Assembly (NCBI GenBank): GCA_023146675.1
Contig: JAGLBQ010000063.1
Coordinates: 1-10,958 of the forward strand
Source: Cocleimonas sp.
GTDB lineage: Bacteria > Pseudomonadota > Gammaproteobacteria > Thiotrichales > Thiotrichaceae
Reading direction: 5' to 3'
DNA length: 10,958 bases
The notes under the pieces are model-generated. The model worked only from the letters and a program-made list of their open reading frames with translations. It was not told where the DNA came from and searched no databases. The position numbers and the translations under genes were made by a program. How positions within the stretch are numbered: the stretch's first letter is position 1; each line of letters starts with the position of its first letter. Below are positions 1-7,248 of this stretch, in pieces.

Positions 1-2
1 CG

Positions 3-1079
3 ATGAAATATAAAATAATTGTAGCGGGTCCAGTTGGGGCAGGTAAAACGACAGCAGTCAACTCTTTGACAGATGATAATGCATTTATGACTGATGCTGC
101 TGTTAGTGATGAGGTGACTAAGAAGAGAAAATCAAACACGACGGTTGGAATGGACTTTGGTGTGGTGCGCCTGAATGATAATGATGTGGCACATGTGTAT
201 GGTACACCAGGACAACAGCGTTTTAATTTTATGTGGGAAATTCTCTCTGAAGGTGCGCATGGTCTGATTTTGCTGTTTGATAATACACGTAATTATCCTT
301 TTCGTGATTTAAAGTACTTTACAGAAAGTTTTTCAGATTTAATTGCCTCTCGGGTTTTAGTTATTGGTGTAACACGCTCTGATGTCTCAAATGAAATCCC
401 ATTAGAGGCTTATCAACAATGGCTAAAAGAGTTGGGTCTAAATACTGAAGTGCGTTTTGTGGATGCGCGTGAAAAAGATGATATTGAACAGTTAGTTCAT
501 ACGTTAGTAGAGCAAGTATCCATCCAGCAACAACAAAGTAGTGTTTCAACATTAACGTCTGATACAGACAAAGATTCCATTGAAAAGGCTTTAAAAGCAA
601 GTGCTACAGAGAATTTGACTGCAGGTGCAGCTTTTTCCACAGCTGCAATGGGTGATAAAAGAAAGCTTGTTGTGGGGAAAGGTGCTACTGATGGTGAGCT
701 AACCAATGAACAAGATAAGGAAGCGTTACATTATGCACCTGCTGACTCTTTCCATTTTGATGAAAATGCCATGCAGCAAGTGGCAACATTGCAGGATGTT
801 GAAGGGGTGACATTAACCAATTCTTATGGAGAGCTATTGCACTCAACCATTAATGATGATGATATCAATGAATTCATCGCATTTCTATCGGGTATAACAC
901 CAGCGTTAGAAGATGCGAGCGGCATGGGGGTAATTAACAGGATTATGTTAAGAGGTCCGCTTGATGAAAATTTAACTGTCTTTGTTGAGAAAGAGCGTTC
1001 TTTAGGGGTGAGTTCAAATAAGGCAACGTCAGTGCCAGCGCTCAGTCAAAAAATAGAAGATATGCTACAGTGGGTTTAG
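3..1079 (+). CDS. Small Ras/Arf-like GTPase with fused C-terminal roadblock/LC7-like domain
   Basis: A predicted cytosolic GTP-binding switch protein of 358 residues. The G domain (about 1-175) shows the P-loop GPVGAGKTT (9-17, Lys15), a switch-I threonine pair (46-47), the G3 motif as GTPGQ (67-71, with Gly in place of the usual Asp), G4 as TRSD (124-127, a variant of N/TKxD) and a G5-like VDAR (153-156). This matches the bacterial Arf/SRP-receptor-beta-like GTPases (COG2229 type), relatives of MglA. A polar, low-complexity linker (about 172-255) follows, then a region (about 258-358) whose alternation of 'GVTLTNSYGELL', a helix, 'INRIMLRG', 'LTVFVE' and a final helix resembles a roadblock/LC7 domain. 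The next gene also looks roadblock-like, so the pair probably forms a GTPase-regulator module as in MglA/MglB. The ATG lies two bases from the window edge; the N-terminus MKYKIIVAGP is typical, so the gene is probably complete. Upstream signals are not visible. The G domain is secure; the roadblock domain is likely. Confidence 0.88.
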   Translation: MKYKIIVAGPVGAGKTTAVNSLTDDNAFMTDAAVSDEVTKKRKSNTTVGMDFGVVRLNDNDVAHVYGTPGQQRFNFMWEILSEGAHGLILLFDNTRNYPFRDLKYFTESFSDLIASRVLVIGVTRSDVSNEIPLEAYQQWLKELGLNTEVRFVDAREKDDIEQLVHTLVEQVSIQQQQSSVSTLTSDTDKDSIEKALKASATENLTAGAAFSTAAMGDKRKLVVGKGATDGELTNEQDKEALHYAPADSFHFDENAMQQVATLQDVEGVTLTNSYGELLHSTINDDDINEFIAFLSGITPALEDASGMGVINRIMLRGPLDENLTVFVEKERSLGVSSNKATSVPALSQKIEDMLQWV

Positions 1080-1086
1080 CAATTTA

Positions 1087-1740
1087 ATGAAAAGTATACT
1101 AAAAAATATCGCGATATTGCGTGGCGTCAATCATGTGTGCATTTATCAGGAGGGAAAGGAGCCTGTCTCAAACTTTCCTGAGAGTTTTAATGAATCGATG
1201 ATGCTATCGCATGGTTTGATTGATCAAGTTTTTTCTGCACTAAAGGCCATTGATAAATCACATAATGAAATTTATTTTTCTATTGGGGATAAATTTCTGG
1301 TTGCCTATTTACTTGATGAAACGTGTATTGCGCTTTTATTGACAGAAAAGAAAATTAATTTTCCACTGCTCAATATGGGAATTAAATCAGCTACCATGAA
1401 GGTAAGGCGCATAATTAAAGATGAAGCACGGAAGAATATAGCACAACAAGTAGCCGCTCCCATACAGCAGGTTAATGTTGAACAGGTTGAAGCTGTATCA
1501 GGAGATGTTGAGCTTCAGGCGATGCTAGAGAAGTTATCAGAAATATTAAAACAATATTTAGGTCCAGCAGCTGTATTTGTGTTTGAGGATGATGTTGTAA
1601 AGTGGCGTAGAACTTATGTGCAAAGCCGTGAAAATTTGCCGCACTTGGTTGAAATTATTAAAAAAGAATTAGATCCAAATACGGAACAAGCAGGATTTTT
1701 ACAACAGGCACAGGTCGTTATTGGGGTGAGTATTGCTTAA
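1087..1740 (+). CDS. Roadblock/LC7-like regulatory protein, partner of the upstream GTPase
   Basis: A predicted soluble 217-residue protein with no signal peptide or membrane segment. Residues about 1-115 have the order expected of a roadblock/LC7 fold: strand (NHVCIYQEG), helix (LIDQVFSALKAI), strands (EIYFSIGDKFLVAYLLD, CIALLLTEK) and a terminal helix rich in basic residues. After a Gln/Val-rich linker (about 117-140) comes a small domain (about 145-217) containing LKQYLGPAAVFVFEDDV, which resembles the 'L..YLGPIA' domain found behind response or roadblock modules in some bacteria; that resemblance is from memory. It starts 7 bp after the GTPase stop and is surely cotranscribed with it. By analogy with MglB it may be a GTPase-activating or positioning factor. 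No clear ribosome-binding site precedes the ATG, suggesting translational coupling. Confidence 0.78.
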   Translation: MKSILKNIAILRGVNHVCIYQEGKEPVSNFPESFNESMMLSHGLIDQVFSALKAIDKSHNEIYFSIGDKFLVAYLLDETCIALLLTEKKINFPLLNMGIKSATMKVRRIIKDEARKNIAQQVAAPIQQVNVEQVEAVSGDVELQAMLEKLSEILKQYLGPAAVFVFEDDVVKWRRTYVQSRENLPHLVEIIKKELDPNTEQAGFLQQAQVVIGVSIA

Positions 1741-1799
1741 AATACTTTCTTTTTTTAGAAGTGTCATTGATATAAATATTAAAAAACAACCAAAAATAG

Positions 1800-1828
1800 T
1801 TGCGTAATAGGAAAAATAAGGTTACAAA
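1800..1828 (+). promoter_or_regulatory. Possible sigma70-type promoter for the rhodanese/LysM pair
   Basis: TTGCGT at 1800-1805 and TACAAA at 1823-1828 are separated by 17 bp and lie about 50 bp upstream of the rhodanese start. The boxes match only partly and the region is AT-rich, so this is a weak call. The 134-bp gap and the change from a signalling to an export theme do suggest a new transcription unit. Confidence 0.22.
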
Positions 1829-1874
1829 ATAACGGGCTTATTGAAATTAATGATAGGGATATTAGGGAAAGTTT

Positions 1875-2528
1875 ATGAAAATAGGTGTAATGTTCTTTAG
1901 ATTATTTATTTTAGTAATTTCAAATGGCTTACTGTTGCTACCAGCAGCATCTTTTGCAGAAAATAAAGTGGGCATTACCAAAGACCTAAAAAGCCTTGAA
2001 ATAAAATATGCAGGAAAGACAGTTGTTATTGAGCGAATCCAAGATACAAAAAACAAGCTAACCAATGGTTTTGCAAAAACATCACGCGTTTGCCCTCCTT
2101 TTTGTATACAGCCTATTACAATTCATCCTGACGTAAAAACGGTGGGTGAAACTGAGTTATTGGCTTTTATTGATAATGAAGTACAAAATAGTAAAGGTTT
2201 GTTGATTGATGCTAGACTGCCAGATTGGTTTGAAAAAGGAACGATTCCAGGTTCCATCAATATTCCTTTTAGTATTTTAGATGGCGGCATGGAAAATGAT
2301 CACGCCAAAAAAATTCTTAAATTACTGGGTGCAACAGAAACAGGTGATGAGTGGGATTTTGGCAATGTGCAATCACTAATGCTGTTTTGTAATGGTCTAT
2401 GGTGCGGGCAATCTCAACAGGCAATTAAAAACCTGATGTTGATGGGCTATCCTGCAAAAAAATTGTTCTGGTATCGGGGGGGCATGCAGTCATGGCAGTT
2501 ATTGGGATTGACGGTTGTAACCCCTTAG
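1875..2528 (+). CDS. Exported rhodanese-like domain protein
   Basis: A 217-residue predicted periplasmic sulfurtransferase-like protein. The N-terminus is a clear signal peptide (hydrophobic 5-23) with probable cleavage after Ala28 (ASFA/EN). The rhodanese fold spans about 85-217: 'GLLIDARLPDWFEKGTIPGSINIPF' has the order of the CH2A-type signature (Asp before Arg, then the G-x-IPGSINIP turn). The candidate catalytic loop is C172-NGLW-C177-G, with Cys172 in the usual position, and the C-terminal 'GYPAKKLFWYRGGMQSWQLLGL' is the typical closing helix-strand. A second cysteine pair, C73-PPF-C77, precedes the domain and may form a disulfide or bind a cofactor. Its substrate is unknown; redox or sulfur-carrier chemistry in the envelope is an inference. 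An AGGGA ribosome-binding site sits about 8 bases before the ATG. A LysM-like gene follows closely. Confidence 0.85.
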   Translation: MKIGVMFFRLFILVISNGLLLLPAASFAENKVGITKDLKSLEIKYAGKTVVIERIQDTKNKLTNGFAKTSRVCPPFCIQPITIHPDVKTVGETELLAFIDNEVQNSKGLLIDARLPDWFEKGTIPGSINIPFSILDGGMENDHAKKILKLLGATETGDEWDFGNVQSLMLFCNGLWCGQSQQAIKNLMLMGYPAKKLFWYRGGMQSWQLLGLTVVTP

Positions 2529-2544
2529 GAAATAGGCATTGAAT

Positions 2545-3231
2545 ATGAAATTCATAATACATACTTTTTTATTCGGTTCTTTGCTGGCATTAGGTGTTCA
2601 ACTTGCCTTAGCAAAAGATAATGCGTTATTGGATGCTTTAAGTGCTGAGGCAAATAATACTAGCATGAAAGAAGATAAAGCACTGAAGGGGTTAGATTCT
2701 GAGCCATCTATCGTCCCTAAAGATATAATCGATTATGATGCCTTAGAGACAAAGGTTGCACAACAGATTAAAAATTTGCTAAAAGAATCTGGCGACGGTG
2801 CAGATAAAGAAAAGTCAGGCAAAAAGTTTGCCGATGAATTAGAAAATGTTGTCTCTTCCGCTTTGTTGCAAGGCAATAAAATGGATGATATTCGCTCTGC
2901 AGTAACCGCTGCAATGGGTGATATTAAGAAAGCTAGCGCAAAGGCAGGAGATGCTTCTAGCGCCATGCTTGAGTCAGCAGGAAAAGCACTAGAAAGTATT
3001 GTTGCTGAAAAGAAAGATAATACGATACAAGTTGAGCTAAGTTCAGTGGTTCCAGAAAATCCAATTATTATTGCTAATACGGTGACAGTGCTTGAAGGTG
3101 AAAGTCTCTATAAAATTGCACAACGTGTTTATGGTAGTGGCAATAAGTATCTTGATTTATATAAGGCAAATAGAGATGTGTTAAGTAGCCCTAATATGCT
3201 TCGTATCGGGCAAGTCTTAAAAGTACCTTAA
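2545..3231 (+). CDS. Secreted LysM-like domain protein
   Basis: An exported protein of 228 residues. An upstream in-frame TTG at 2539 is possible, but the ATG at 2545 has a better-placed AGG (2534-2536) and gives a standard signal peptide, MKFIIHTF followed by a hydrophobic core ending in LALA, with probable cleavage there. The middle (about 25-160) is rich in Ala, Lys, Asp and Glu and should be largely helical, possibly coiled. The last ~50 residues form a LysM-like module: 'VTVLEGESLYKIAQRVYGSGNKYLDLYKANRD' followed by 'NMLRIGQVLKVP', the hallmark ending of the peptidoglycan-binding fold. The gene lies 16 bp after the rhodanese gene and ends at a hairpin with a U-rich tail, so the two probably form one operon. 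Likely a cell-wall-associated envelope protein; the specific role is unknown. Confidence 0.82.
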   Translation: MKFIIHTFLFGSLLALGVQLALAKDNALLDALSAEANNTSMKEDKALKGLDSEPSIVPKDIIDYDALETKVAQQIKNLLKESGDGADKEKSGKKFADELENVVSSALLQGNKMDDIRSAVTAAMGDIKKASAKAGDASSAMLESAGKALESIVAEKKDNTIQVELSSVVPENPIIIANTVTVLEGESLYKIAQRVYGSGNKYLDLYKANRDVLSSPNMLRIGQVLKVP

Positions 3232-3246
3232 ATCTGAGTTCTTAAC

Positions 3247-3281
3247 GGATAACTCCCCCCAGTTATCTAGGTTTTCTTGTT
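3247..3281 (+). terminator. Probable intrinsic terminator after the LysM-like gene
   Basis: A perfect 7-bp stem, GATAACT (3248-3254) with AGTTATC (3261-3267), plus a flanking G-U pair, closes a loop of six C residues. It is followed by TAGGTTTTCTTGTT. The stem is AT-rich and the U-tract is interrupted, so strength is uncertain, but its position 16 bp after the stop codon fits transcription termination. Confidence 0.5.
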
Positions 3282-3343
3282 CTAAACTGGTTTGGCGATT
3301 AGTCTTTTCCTCCCCCACTTAATAAAGACACCCCAATATATAA

Positions 3344-4042
3344 ATGAAACTATCACAACCCCTAAAAATATTCCCAACGGCTCTGCATGCTTGCTCCTAT
3401 TTACCTGCTAGAATTGCAAGAAATGCAGTGATTGATCCTAAGTTTCCAATGTCTCCCTCTGTCTATGATTATTTGATCAAGTCAGGTTTTCGACGCAGTG
3501 GTCAGCAAGTTTATAAACCTTATTGTCAGTCATGCACTAAATGCGCAACAACACGTATAAATGTGACTGAGTTTAAAGCAAGTCGCAGTCAACGTCGCAA
3601 TTGGAGAATTAATCAAGATATCGTTGTGGTAATTAATGATGCTGATTTCAATGATGAATATCTGCCGCTCTATGCAGAATATTTGGCTGATAGGCATGAA
3701 AGTGATGACTATGAAGGTGTCGATGAATTTTTAACATCAGACTGGTGTAATACGCAGTTTATTGAATTTCACTTGGACGACAAATTAATAGGAGTTGCAA
3801 CAATTGATGTTCTTGAGTCAGGATTATCAGCCGTTTATACCTTCTTTAATTCGGTTGGTGCTAAGCGAGGTCTGGGTGTATTTGCTGTATTATGGGAGAT
3901 AGAGCAAGCTAGAAAACTAGGTTTAGAATATGTCTACCCTGGTTATTGGATTAAAGATTGCAAAAAGATGAGCTATAAAAGCCGCTATCAACCAATAGAA
4001 GGCTTAGTTGATGGTATGTGGCGCTTACTACCAAAGGAGTAA
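3344..4042 (+). CDS. bpt: Aspartate/glutamate leucyltransferase (bacterial ATE1 homologue)
   Basis: Transfers leucine from leucyl-tRNA to proteins with N-terminal Asp or Glu, marking them for ClpS-ClpAP degradation (established for the Bpt family). Its 232 residues match the family's usual 230-250. The N-terminal ATE domain shows the conserved Cys17 in 'CSYLPARIARN' and the C61-x2-C64-x2-C67 cluster in YKPYCQSCTKC. The C-terminal GNAT-like domain (about 95-230) includes 'VYTFFNSVGAKRGLGVFAVLWEI' and the diagnostic 'YPGYWIKDCKKMSYKSRYQP'. The protein is cytosolic. In many proteobacteria bpt sits next to aat (leucyl/phenylalanyl-transferase); here that partner is absent and the gene appears monocistronic, flanked by hairpins. 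No ribosome-binding site is evident before the ATG, but the conserved N-terminus supports this start. Confidence 0.96.
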   Translation: MKLSQPLKIFPTALHACSYLPARIARNAVIDPKFPMSPSVYDYLIKSGFRRSGQQVYKPYCQSCTKCATTRINVTEFKASRSQRRNWRINQDIVVVINDADFNDEYLPLYAEYLADRHESDDYEGVDEFLTSDWCNTQFIEFHLDDKLIGVATIDVLESGLSAVYTFFNSVGAKRGLGVFAVLWEIEQARKLGLEYVYPGYWIKDCKKMSYKSRYQPIEGLVDGMWRLLPKE

Positions 4043-4078
4043 AAATTTCAATTTTTGAGTAGAATAAAATAAATCGCT

Positions 4079-4104
4079 GACTCTTTTTCAACATTAAAGA
4101 GTTT
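4079..4104 (+). terminator. Hairpin after bpt, possible terminator
   Basis: A perfect 7-bp stem, ACTCTTT (4080-4086) with AAAGAGT (4096-4102), has a 9-nt loop and an adjoining G-U pair, 37 bp after the bpt stop. The following TTTCAACTTAAATTT is only moderately U-rich, so termination is plausible but not certain. Confidence 0.4.
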
Positions 4105-4121
4105 CAACTTAAATTTGCTGG

Positions 4122-4150
4122 TTGACAACGGAATGTCTAAAGCCAAAAAT
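4122..4150 (+). promoter_or_regulatory. Candidate sigma70 promoter for the membrane protein gene
   Basis: A consensus -35 box TTGACA (4122-4127) lies 17 bp before AAAAAT (4145-4150), which matches four of six -10 positions. Transcription would start near 4157, giving a leader of about 58 nt. A small inverted repeat, TCAGT...ACTGA, lies inside that leader. Confidence 0.42.
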
Positions 4151-4214
4151 TGTAAGGTCAGTGAAAATTAACTAACTGATTTTTCAAAATTATTTTCAAT
4201 GGAAGATTGCTAAC

Positions 4215-5249
4215 GTGGGATCATCGTTAAGACTTATATTTCTAATAATCTCTCTTTCTGCATTTGCAGTGAGTTTAAAACAGTTAGCAGGACATTGGGA
4301 GTATGAAGAAGCACCTGCTGATACACATCAGTTAATGACTAGTCATATTAGCGCACAAGTGTTGCACAAAAATATAACAACTGCAATTAATAATGGGCAT
4401 TTTGATGACGCACGCATGTATATTAGTATTGGTAAACAACATGGCTATGGCTTGTATTACGAGCAATACCAACAACAATTACGTGAACAAGATACTAATG
4501 GTCGCAGAATAAAAGACAATGTAGGTAATTTTGTTGGTGGCTTTGTGTCAGGAAAAGGCAGCTCAGGTGCAGGCGTTGCAGGCGCAATTGCTGCTGATTT
4601 TACCGTTGTGGGTGATGTGCGTGATTTGCATACAGAATATACTCACTATCAAAAAAAGGAACCAGTTGATGAGTTAGTCGCAACCTTATCGGGTGTTGGG
4701 ATTGGTCTAACCGCTTTGGCAATAGGGACCGCAGGCTCCGCAGCACCCGCAAAAGCAGGTGTTTCGCTCGTTAAAATGGCTAAAAAAACACGTCAACTAA
4801 CGCCTCCCTTTCAAAAGCAACTATTACGCATGGCAGGCAATGTTTTTGACTGGAATGGTTTTTTAAAAGCGACACAAAAAGGGAAAGGAATGAAAAGTGT
4901 TGTGCGTTCTGCTAAAAAAGCTTATCACCCTAAAGCAGTTAGACCCTTAGAAAAAATGGCAGGGCAGGTGAGTAAAATTCACAAATCAAGCTCGGTAGCC
5001 GATACTTTACATATGATGAAATATGTAGAATCCACAAAAGACTTGAGGCATTTAGCCAAAGTCACCGCAAAGCATGGTAAAAATACGAAAGGTTATTTAG
5101 CGCTACTTGGAAAAGGCGTATTGCGTGGCGGAAAAATTATTAAAAAGACAGTGGGATTTTTTATAGGCTTGCTTAGTACGTTGGTTTCTTTTCTTTTTAG
5201 TGTTCTTTTTCTTTTTCCTACTAAAAAGAAAAAATCGGCTACAAATTAG
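4215..5249 (+). CDS. Lysine-rich membrane protein of unknown function
   Basis: I do not recognise this 344-residue protein. The N-terminus has a hydrophobic helix (about 6-24) that could be a signal anchor. A short helical segment 'TTAINNGHFDDARMYISIGKQHGY' (about 55-78) has the look of a helical-repeat hairpin. Then follow a Gly/Ala-rich amphipathic or membrane-active stretch (about 103-131), the phrase 'VVGDVRDLHTEY', a second hydrophobic segment (about 153-178), a long strongly basic region (about 180-310, many Lys), and a C-terminal hydrophobic helix (about 312-335) before the tail FPTKKKKSATN. Three membrane segments with a positive soluble loop are the simplest reading. The start is GTG, preceded by GGAAG (4201-4205) nine bases away. 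It is flanked by its own promoter candidate and is convergent with the MFS gene, so it is probably transcribed alone. Confidence 0.72.
   Translation: MGSSLRLIFLIISLSAFAVSLKQLAGHWEYEEAPADTHQLMTSHISAQVLHKNITTAINNGHFDDARMYISIGKQHGYGLYYEQYQQQLREQDTNGRRIKDNVGNFVGGFVSGKGSSGAGVAGAIAADFTVVGDVRDLHTEYTHYQKKEPVDELVATLSGVGIGLTALAIGTAGSAAPAKAGVSLVKMAKKTRQLTPPFQKQLLRMAGNVFDWNGFLKATQKGKGMKSVVRSAKKAYHPKAVRPLEKMAGQVSKIHKSSSVADTLHMMKYVESTKDLRHLAKVTAKHGKNTKGYLALLGKGVLRGGKIIKKTVGFFIGLLSTLVSFLFSVLFLFPTKKKKSATN
5206..5233. repeat. 11-bp perfect inverted repeat of T/A runs at the 3' end of the membrane protein gene
   Basis: TTTTTCTTTTT (5206-5216) and AAAAAGAAAAA (5223-5233) are exact reverse complements around a 6-nt spacer. 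Each arm has one G-C pair. It lies inside codons for a Phe/Leu-rich helix end and a Lys tail, so codon use could create it by chance, although 11 perfect pairs are notable. Confidence 0.55.
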
Positions 5250-5296
5250 CTAATAATAAAGCGATGGGTGAGTTTTTAGTCCTAACAATATGGTTT

Positions 5297-5336
5297 ATTT
5301 TTATTGCGTTGACATTTCTGAGCGCGCAATAAAAAT
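5297..5336. repeat. 12-bp perfect inverted repeat spanning the MFS stop codon
   Basis: ATTTTTATTGCG (5297-5308) pairs exactly with CGCAATAAAAAT (5325-5336) around a 16-nt spacer. It covers the last codons and stop of the minus-strand MFS gene at the convergent junction. The arms have T first and A last on both strands, so it lacks the A-stem-T order of a bidirectional intrinsic terminator. An mRNA 3'-end hairpin is the simplest role. Confidence 0.6.
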
Positions 5337-6467
5337 CCAAGCGATCAAACTCCCTAGCAGAGCAACAACCCCTGAAAGTAAAAAGGTAGTCATTGCACCA
5401 ACAGAGTCCCATCCATAGCCACTTAATAAATTTCCTGCTACACCACCAATACCAAAACATAACCCTGCATATAACGCCTGTCCTCTGCTTTGTAACCGTC
5501 CTGGGAATAAATCATGCACCAAGTGGATGGCGGCGGCGTGAAATAGCCCGAAGCTGATGGCATGGAGAGTTTGTACGAATAATAGTATTGCTAAGTAATC
5601 TACAAAAAAAGCCAATAATACCCAGCGTAATGCCGTTCCTAGTAGGGCTATAGTTAATAAAAATCCTGCATTATAGCGTTTTAAAATACGGTGCATAACA
5701 ATGAACAAGATGATTTCTGCAATGACGCCTAGTGCCCACATCCAGCCTGTAACAATGGATGAATAACCATGATCAATGAGGTAAATACTGAGAAAGGTGT
5801 AATAAGCACCGTGACTCGCAACTTGTAATGTGCAAACAACTAAGAATGCCATTACCACAGGTTGGCGCACTATTTGCCAAATGTTTTTCTGTGAGAGAGG
5901 TTTTATGGGATACGGTTTGTCACTAATAATAAAGGTTGCTACGCTCATGAGCAGTAGGGAAGCAAATAAGAGGATTGGAATTATCCCGTATCCATAGATT
6001 TTAAATACTAAGGGTAAAGTGATTACAGCAATAATAAAACCGACTGAACCCCAGATGCGGATATGACTGTATTCTGCGACATGATCGCCTAAATAATTGA
6101 GGGTTAAACCTTCAAATAAGGGCAGGCAAGCATTCCAGAAGAACCCAAAACAGGTGACAATGAGAGCGACCCAGTAATAATCATTCTGGATAAAAATCCC
6201 TGCAAAAAAGAAGGTAGATAAAAAGGCGGTGATGCGAATAATGGAAATACGCTGTTCACGATGGTCAGCCAGCCAGCCCCAAAGATAGGGTGCGATAATT
6301 TTACTTGCCATTGCAAGTGCCATTATTTCGCCAATTTCTCCTGCGCTAAAGTGTAAATATTGAAGATATAACGACCAGTAAGGTACAAAAACCCCAAGTG
6401 CAGTAAAAAAGAAAAGATAAAATATCGACAGGCGATAATAGGGATAATCCCTGTCTTTATTAAACAT
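5301..6467 (-). CDS. MFS transporter, HcaT/MFS_1-like (12 TM)
   Basis: A 388-residue inner-membrane carrier with about twelve hydrophobic helices. The N-terminus 'YYRLSIFYLFFFTALGVFVPYWSLYL' is typical of the MFS_1-like group that includes HcaT (phenylpropionate permease) and nucleoside-type permeases. The loop 2-3 motif appears as GWLADHRE, a form of the MFS G-x-LADR signature. Helix 5 contains 'RIWGSVGFIIAV', as in that subfamily, and the C-terminal half carries 'HAISFGLFHAAAIHLVHDLFPGRLQSRGQALY'. Substrate cannot be read from sequence; HcaT annotation by similarity should not be taken as proof of phenylpropionate transport. It starts 8 bp after the thioredoxin-like gene with no ribosome-binding site, so it is probably translationally coupled to it. 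Confidence 0.92.
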   Translation of the reverse strand: MFNKDRDYPYYRLSIFYLFFFTALGVFVPYWSLYLQYLHFSAGEIGEIMALAMASKIIAPYLWGWLADHREQRISIIRITAFLSTFFFAGIFIQNDYYWVALIVTCFGFFWNACLPLFEGLTLNYLGDHVAEYSHIRIWGSVGFIIAVITLPLVFKIYGYGIIPILLFASLLLMSVATFIISDKPYPIKPLSQKNIWQIVRQPVVMAFLVVCTLQVASHGAYYTFLSIYLIDHGYSSIVTGWMWALGVIAEIILFIVMHRILKRYNAGFLLTIALLGTALRWVLLAFFVDYLAILLFVQTLHAISFGLFHAAAIHLVHDLFPGRLQSRGQALYAGLCFGIGGVAGNLLSGYGWDSVGAMTTFLLSGVVALLGSLIAWIFIARSEMSTQ

Positions 6468-6475
6468 TTATTAAA

Positions 6476-7072
6476 TTATTGTGCTAGCGCGGTAGCTTGC
6501 TTGTTATTAGTAATATTGGATACTTCTGGATTTGGCATTTTATTGGCATACCAAAGTCGTGCGCGCAAACCCCATGCACTAGTCATACCCACTTCACGAA
6601 AACGAATATTGCCATTGGCATCAAGAATAAAGGAGGTAGGAACACCTGTAACACCGTATAACTTAGCCAAACGACTTTCAGGATCAGAAATAACAGACCA
6701 GCTTTCTAGCCCTTGTTTTTTCAGGTATTTTTCAATATTCGCTTTATCACCTGATTGATAGGCAATTGTTAATACAGGCCAGTCTTTTGCAATGCCAGTA
6801 ATACTGCCTTCTTCTAACTTACAAAATGGACACCATGTTGCCCAGAAATGCAGTAACACAGGTTTACCTCGATATTTTTTAAGTTCTGTAATTGTTCCGT
6901 CCATTAAAACGCCTTGAATTTCAGGTGCTACACCCGACACCATGCTACGCTGCTGCCAAGATCTAAAGGCGATAATAAGCATAACAATAATTAAAAAATC
7001 TATGAGATATCGAAACCATTTCGCTTTTTTCTTTTTTGGTTTTTCTTCTGGTTTTAGAGTCGTTTGCGGCAT
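6476..7072 (-). CDS. Membrane-anchored thioredoxin-like disulfide oxidoreductase (ScsD/TlpA-like)
   Basis: A 198-residue protein with a basic cytoplasmic N-terminus (KPKKKKAKWFRY), one transmembrane helix (about 21-37) and a periplasmic thioredoxin domain (about 47-175). The active site is W80-C81-P82-F83-C84 in LLHFWATWCPFCKLEE, and the cis-proline is Pro145 in GVTGVPTSF, so a redox-active fold is well supported. The length, single anchor and 'VLTIAYQSGDKANIEKYLKKQGL' are typical of ScsD-type 'protein disulfide oxidoreductases', related to TlpA/ResA/DsbE. No Scs or cytochrome-c partners are present, so the client is unknown. An AGGA ribosome-binding site lies 7 bases before the ATG, and a promoter candidate lies upstream. 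It is first in a two-gene operon with the MFS transporter. Confidence 0.93.
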   Translation of the reverse strand: MPQTTLKPEEKPKKKKAKWFRYLIDFLIIVMLIIAFRSWQQRSMVSGVAPEIQGVLMDGTITELKKYRGKPVLLHFWATWCPFCKLEEGSITGIAKDWPVLTIAYQSGDKANIEKYLKKQGLESWSVISDPESRLAKLYGVTGVPTSFILDANGNIRFREVGMTSAWGLRARLWYANKMPNPEVSNITNNKQATALAQ

Positions 7073-7106
7073 GTTTTTTCCTGATTTTTAAGTAGCGGAG
7101 GATTGT

Positions 7107-7136
7107 ATCATAGACCTTGATTAATACTCTTACCAA
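7107..7136 (-). promoter_or_regulatory. Candidate promoter of the thioredoxin-like/MFS operon
   Basis: On the minus strand TTGGTA (7136-7131) and TATGAT (7112-7107) are separated by 18 bp, matching four and five of six consensus bases. Transcription would start near 7100, about 28 nt before the ATG. One arm of an 8-bp inverted repeat lies within the spacer. Confidence 0.42.
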
Positions 7137-7153
7137 AATAATGGGGTATTAAT
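7120..7153. repeat. 8-bp inverted repeat over the thioredoxin-operon promoter
   Basis: ATTAATAC (7120-7127) and GTATTAAT (7146-7153) are perfect reverse complements with an 18-nt spacer. The arms flank the -35 box of the predicted minus-strand promoter, a reasonable location for a repressor or activator site; no known regulator consensus was recognised. Confidence 0.45.
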
Positions 7154-7248
7154 AGAGTTGGTGAAAAAATTAAGAAACCATAGCGCGTCATTTTATCGGG
7201 AAAAGATAACCAACCCTTTACAATAGTAATACCATCATTCATATCTTG

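Noticed and set aside
361..706. Minus-strand open frames inside the GTPase gene
   Set aside because: They are antisense to strongly motif-bearing coding sequence and encode no recognisable domain.
1744..1766. T-run with AGAAGT after the roadblock gene as a terminator
   Set aside because: The potential stem is short and bulged and the T-run lies in the loop rather than after the stem.
2539..2544. TTG at 2539 as the start of the LysM-like protein
   Set aside because: The ATG at 2545 has better ribosome-binding-site spacing; only two residues differ, so the point is minor.
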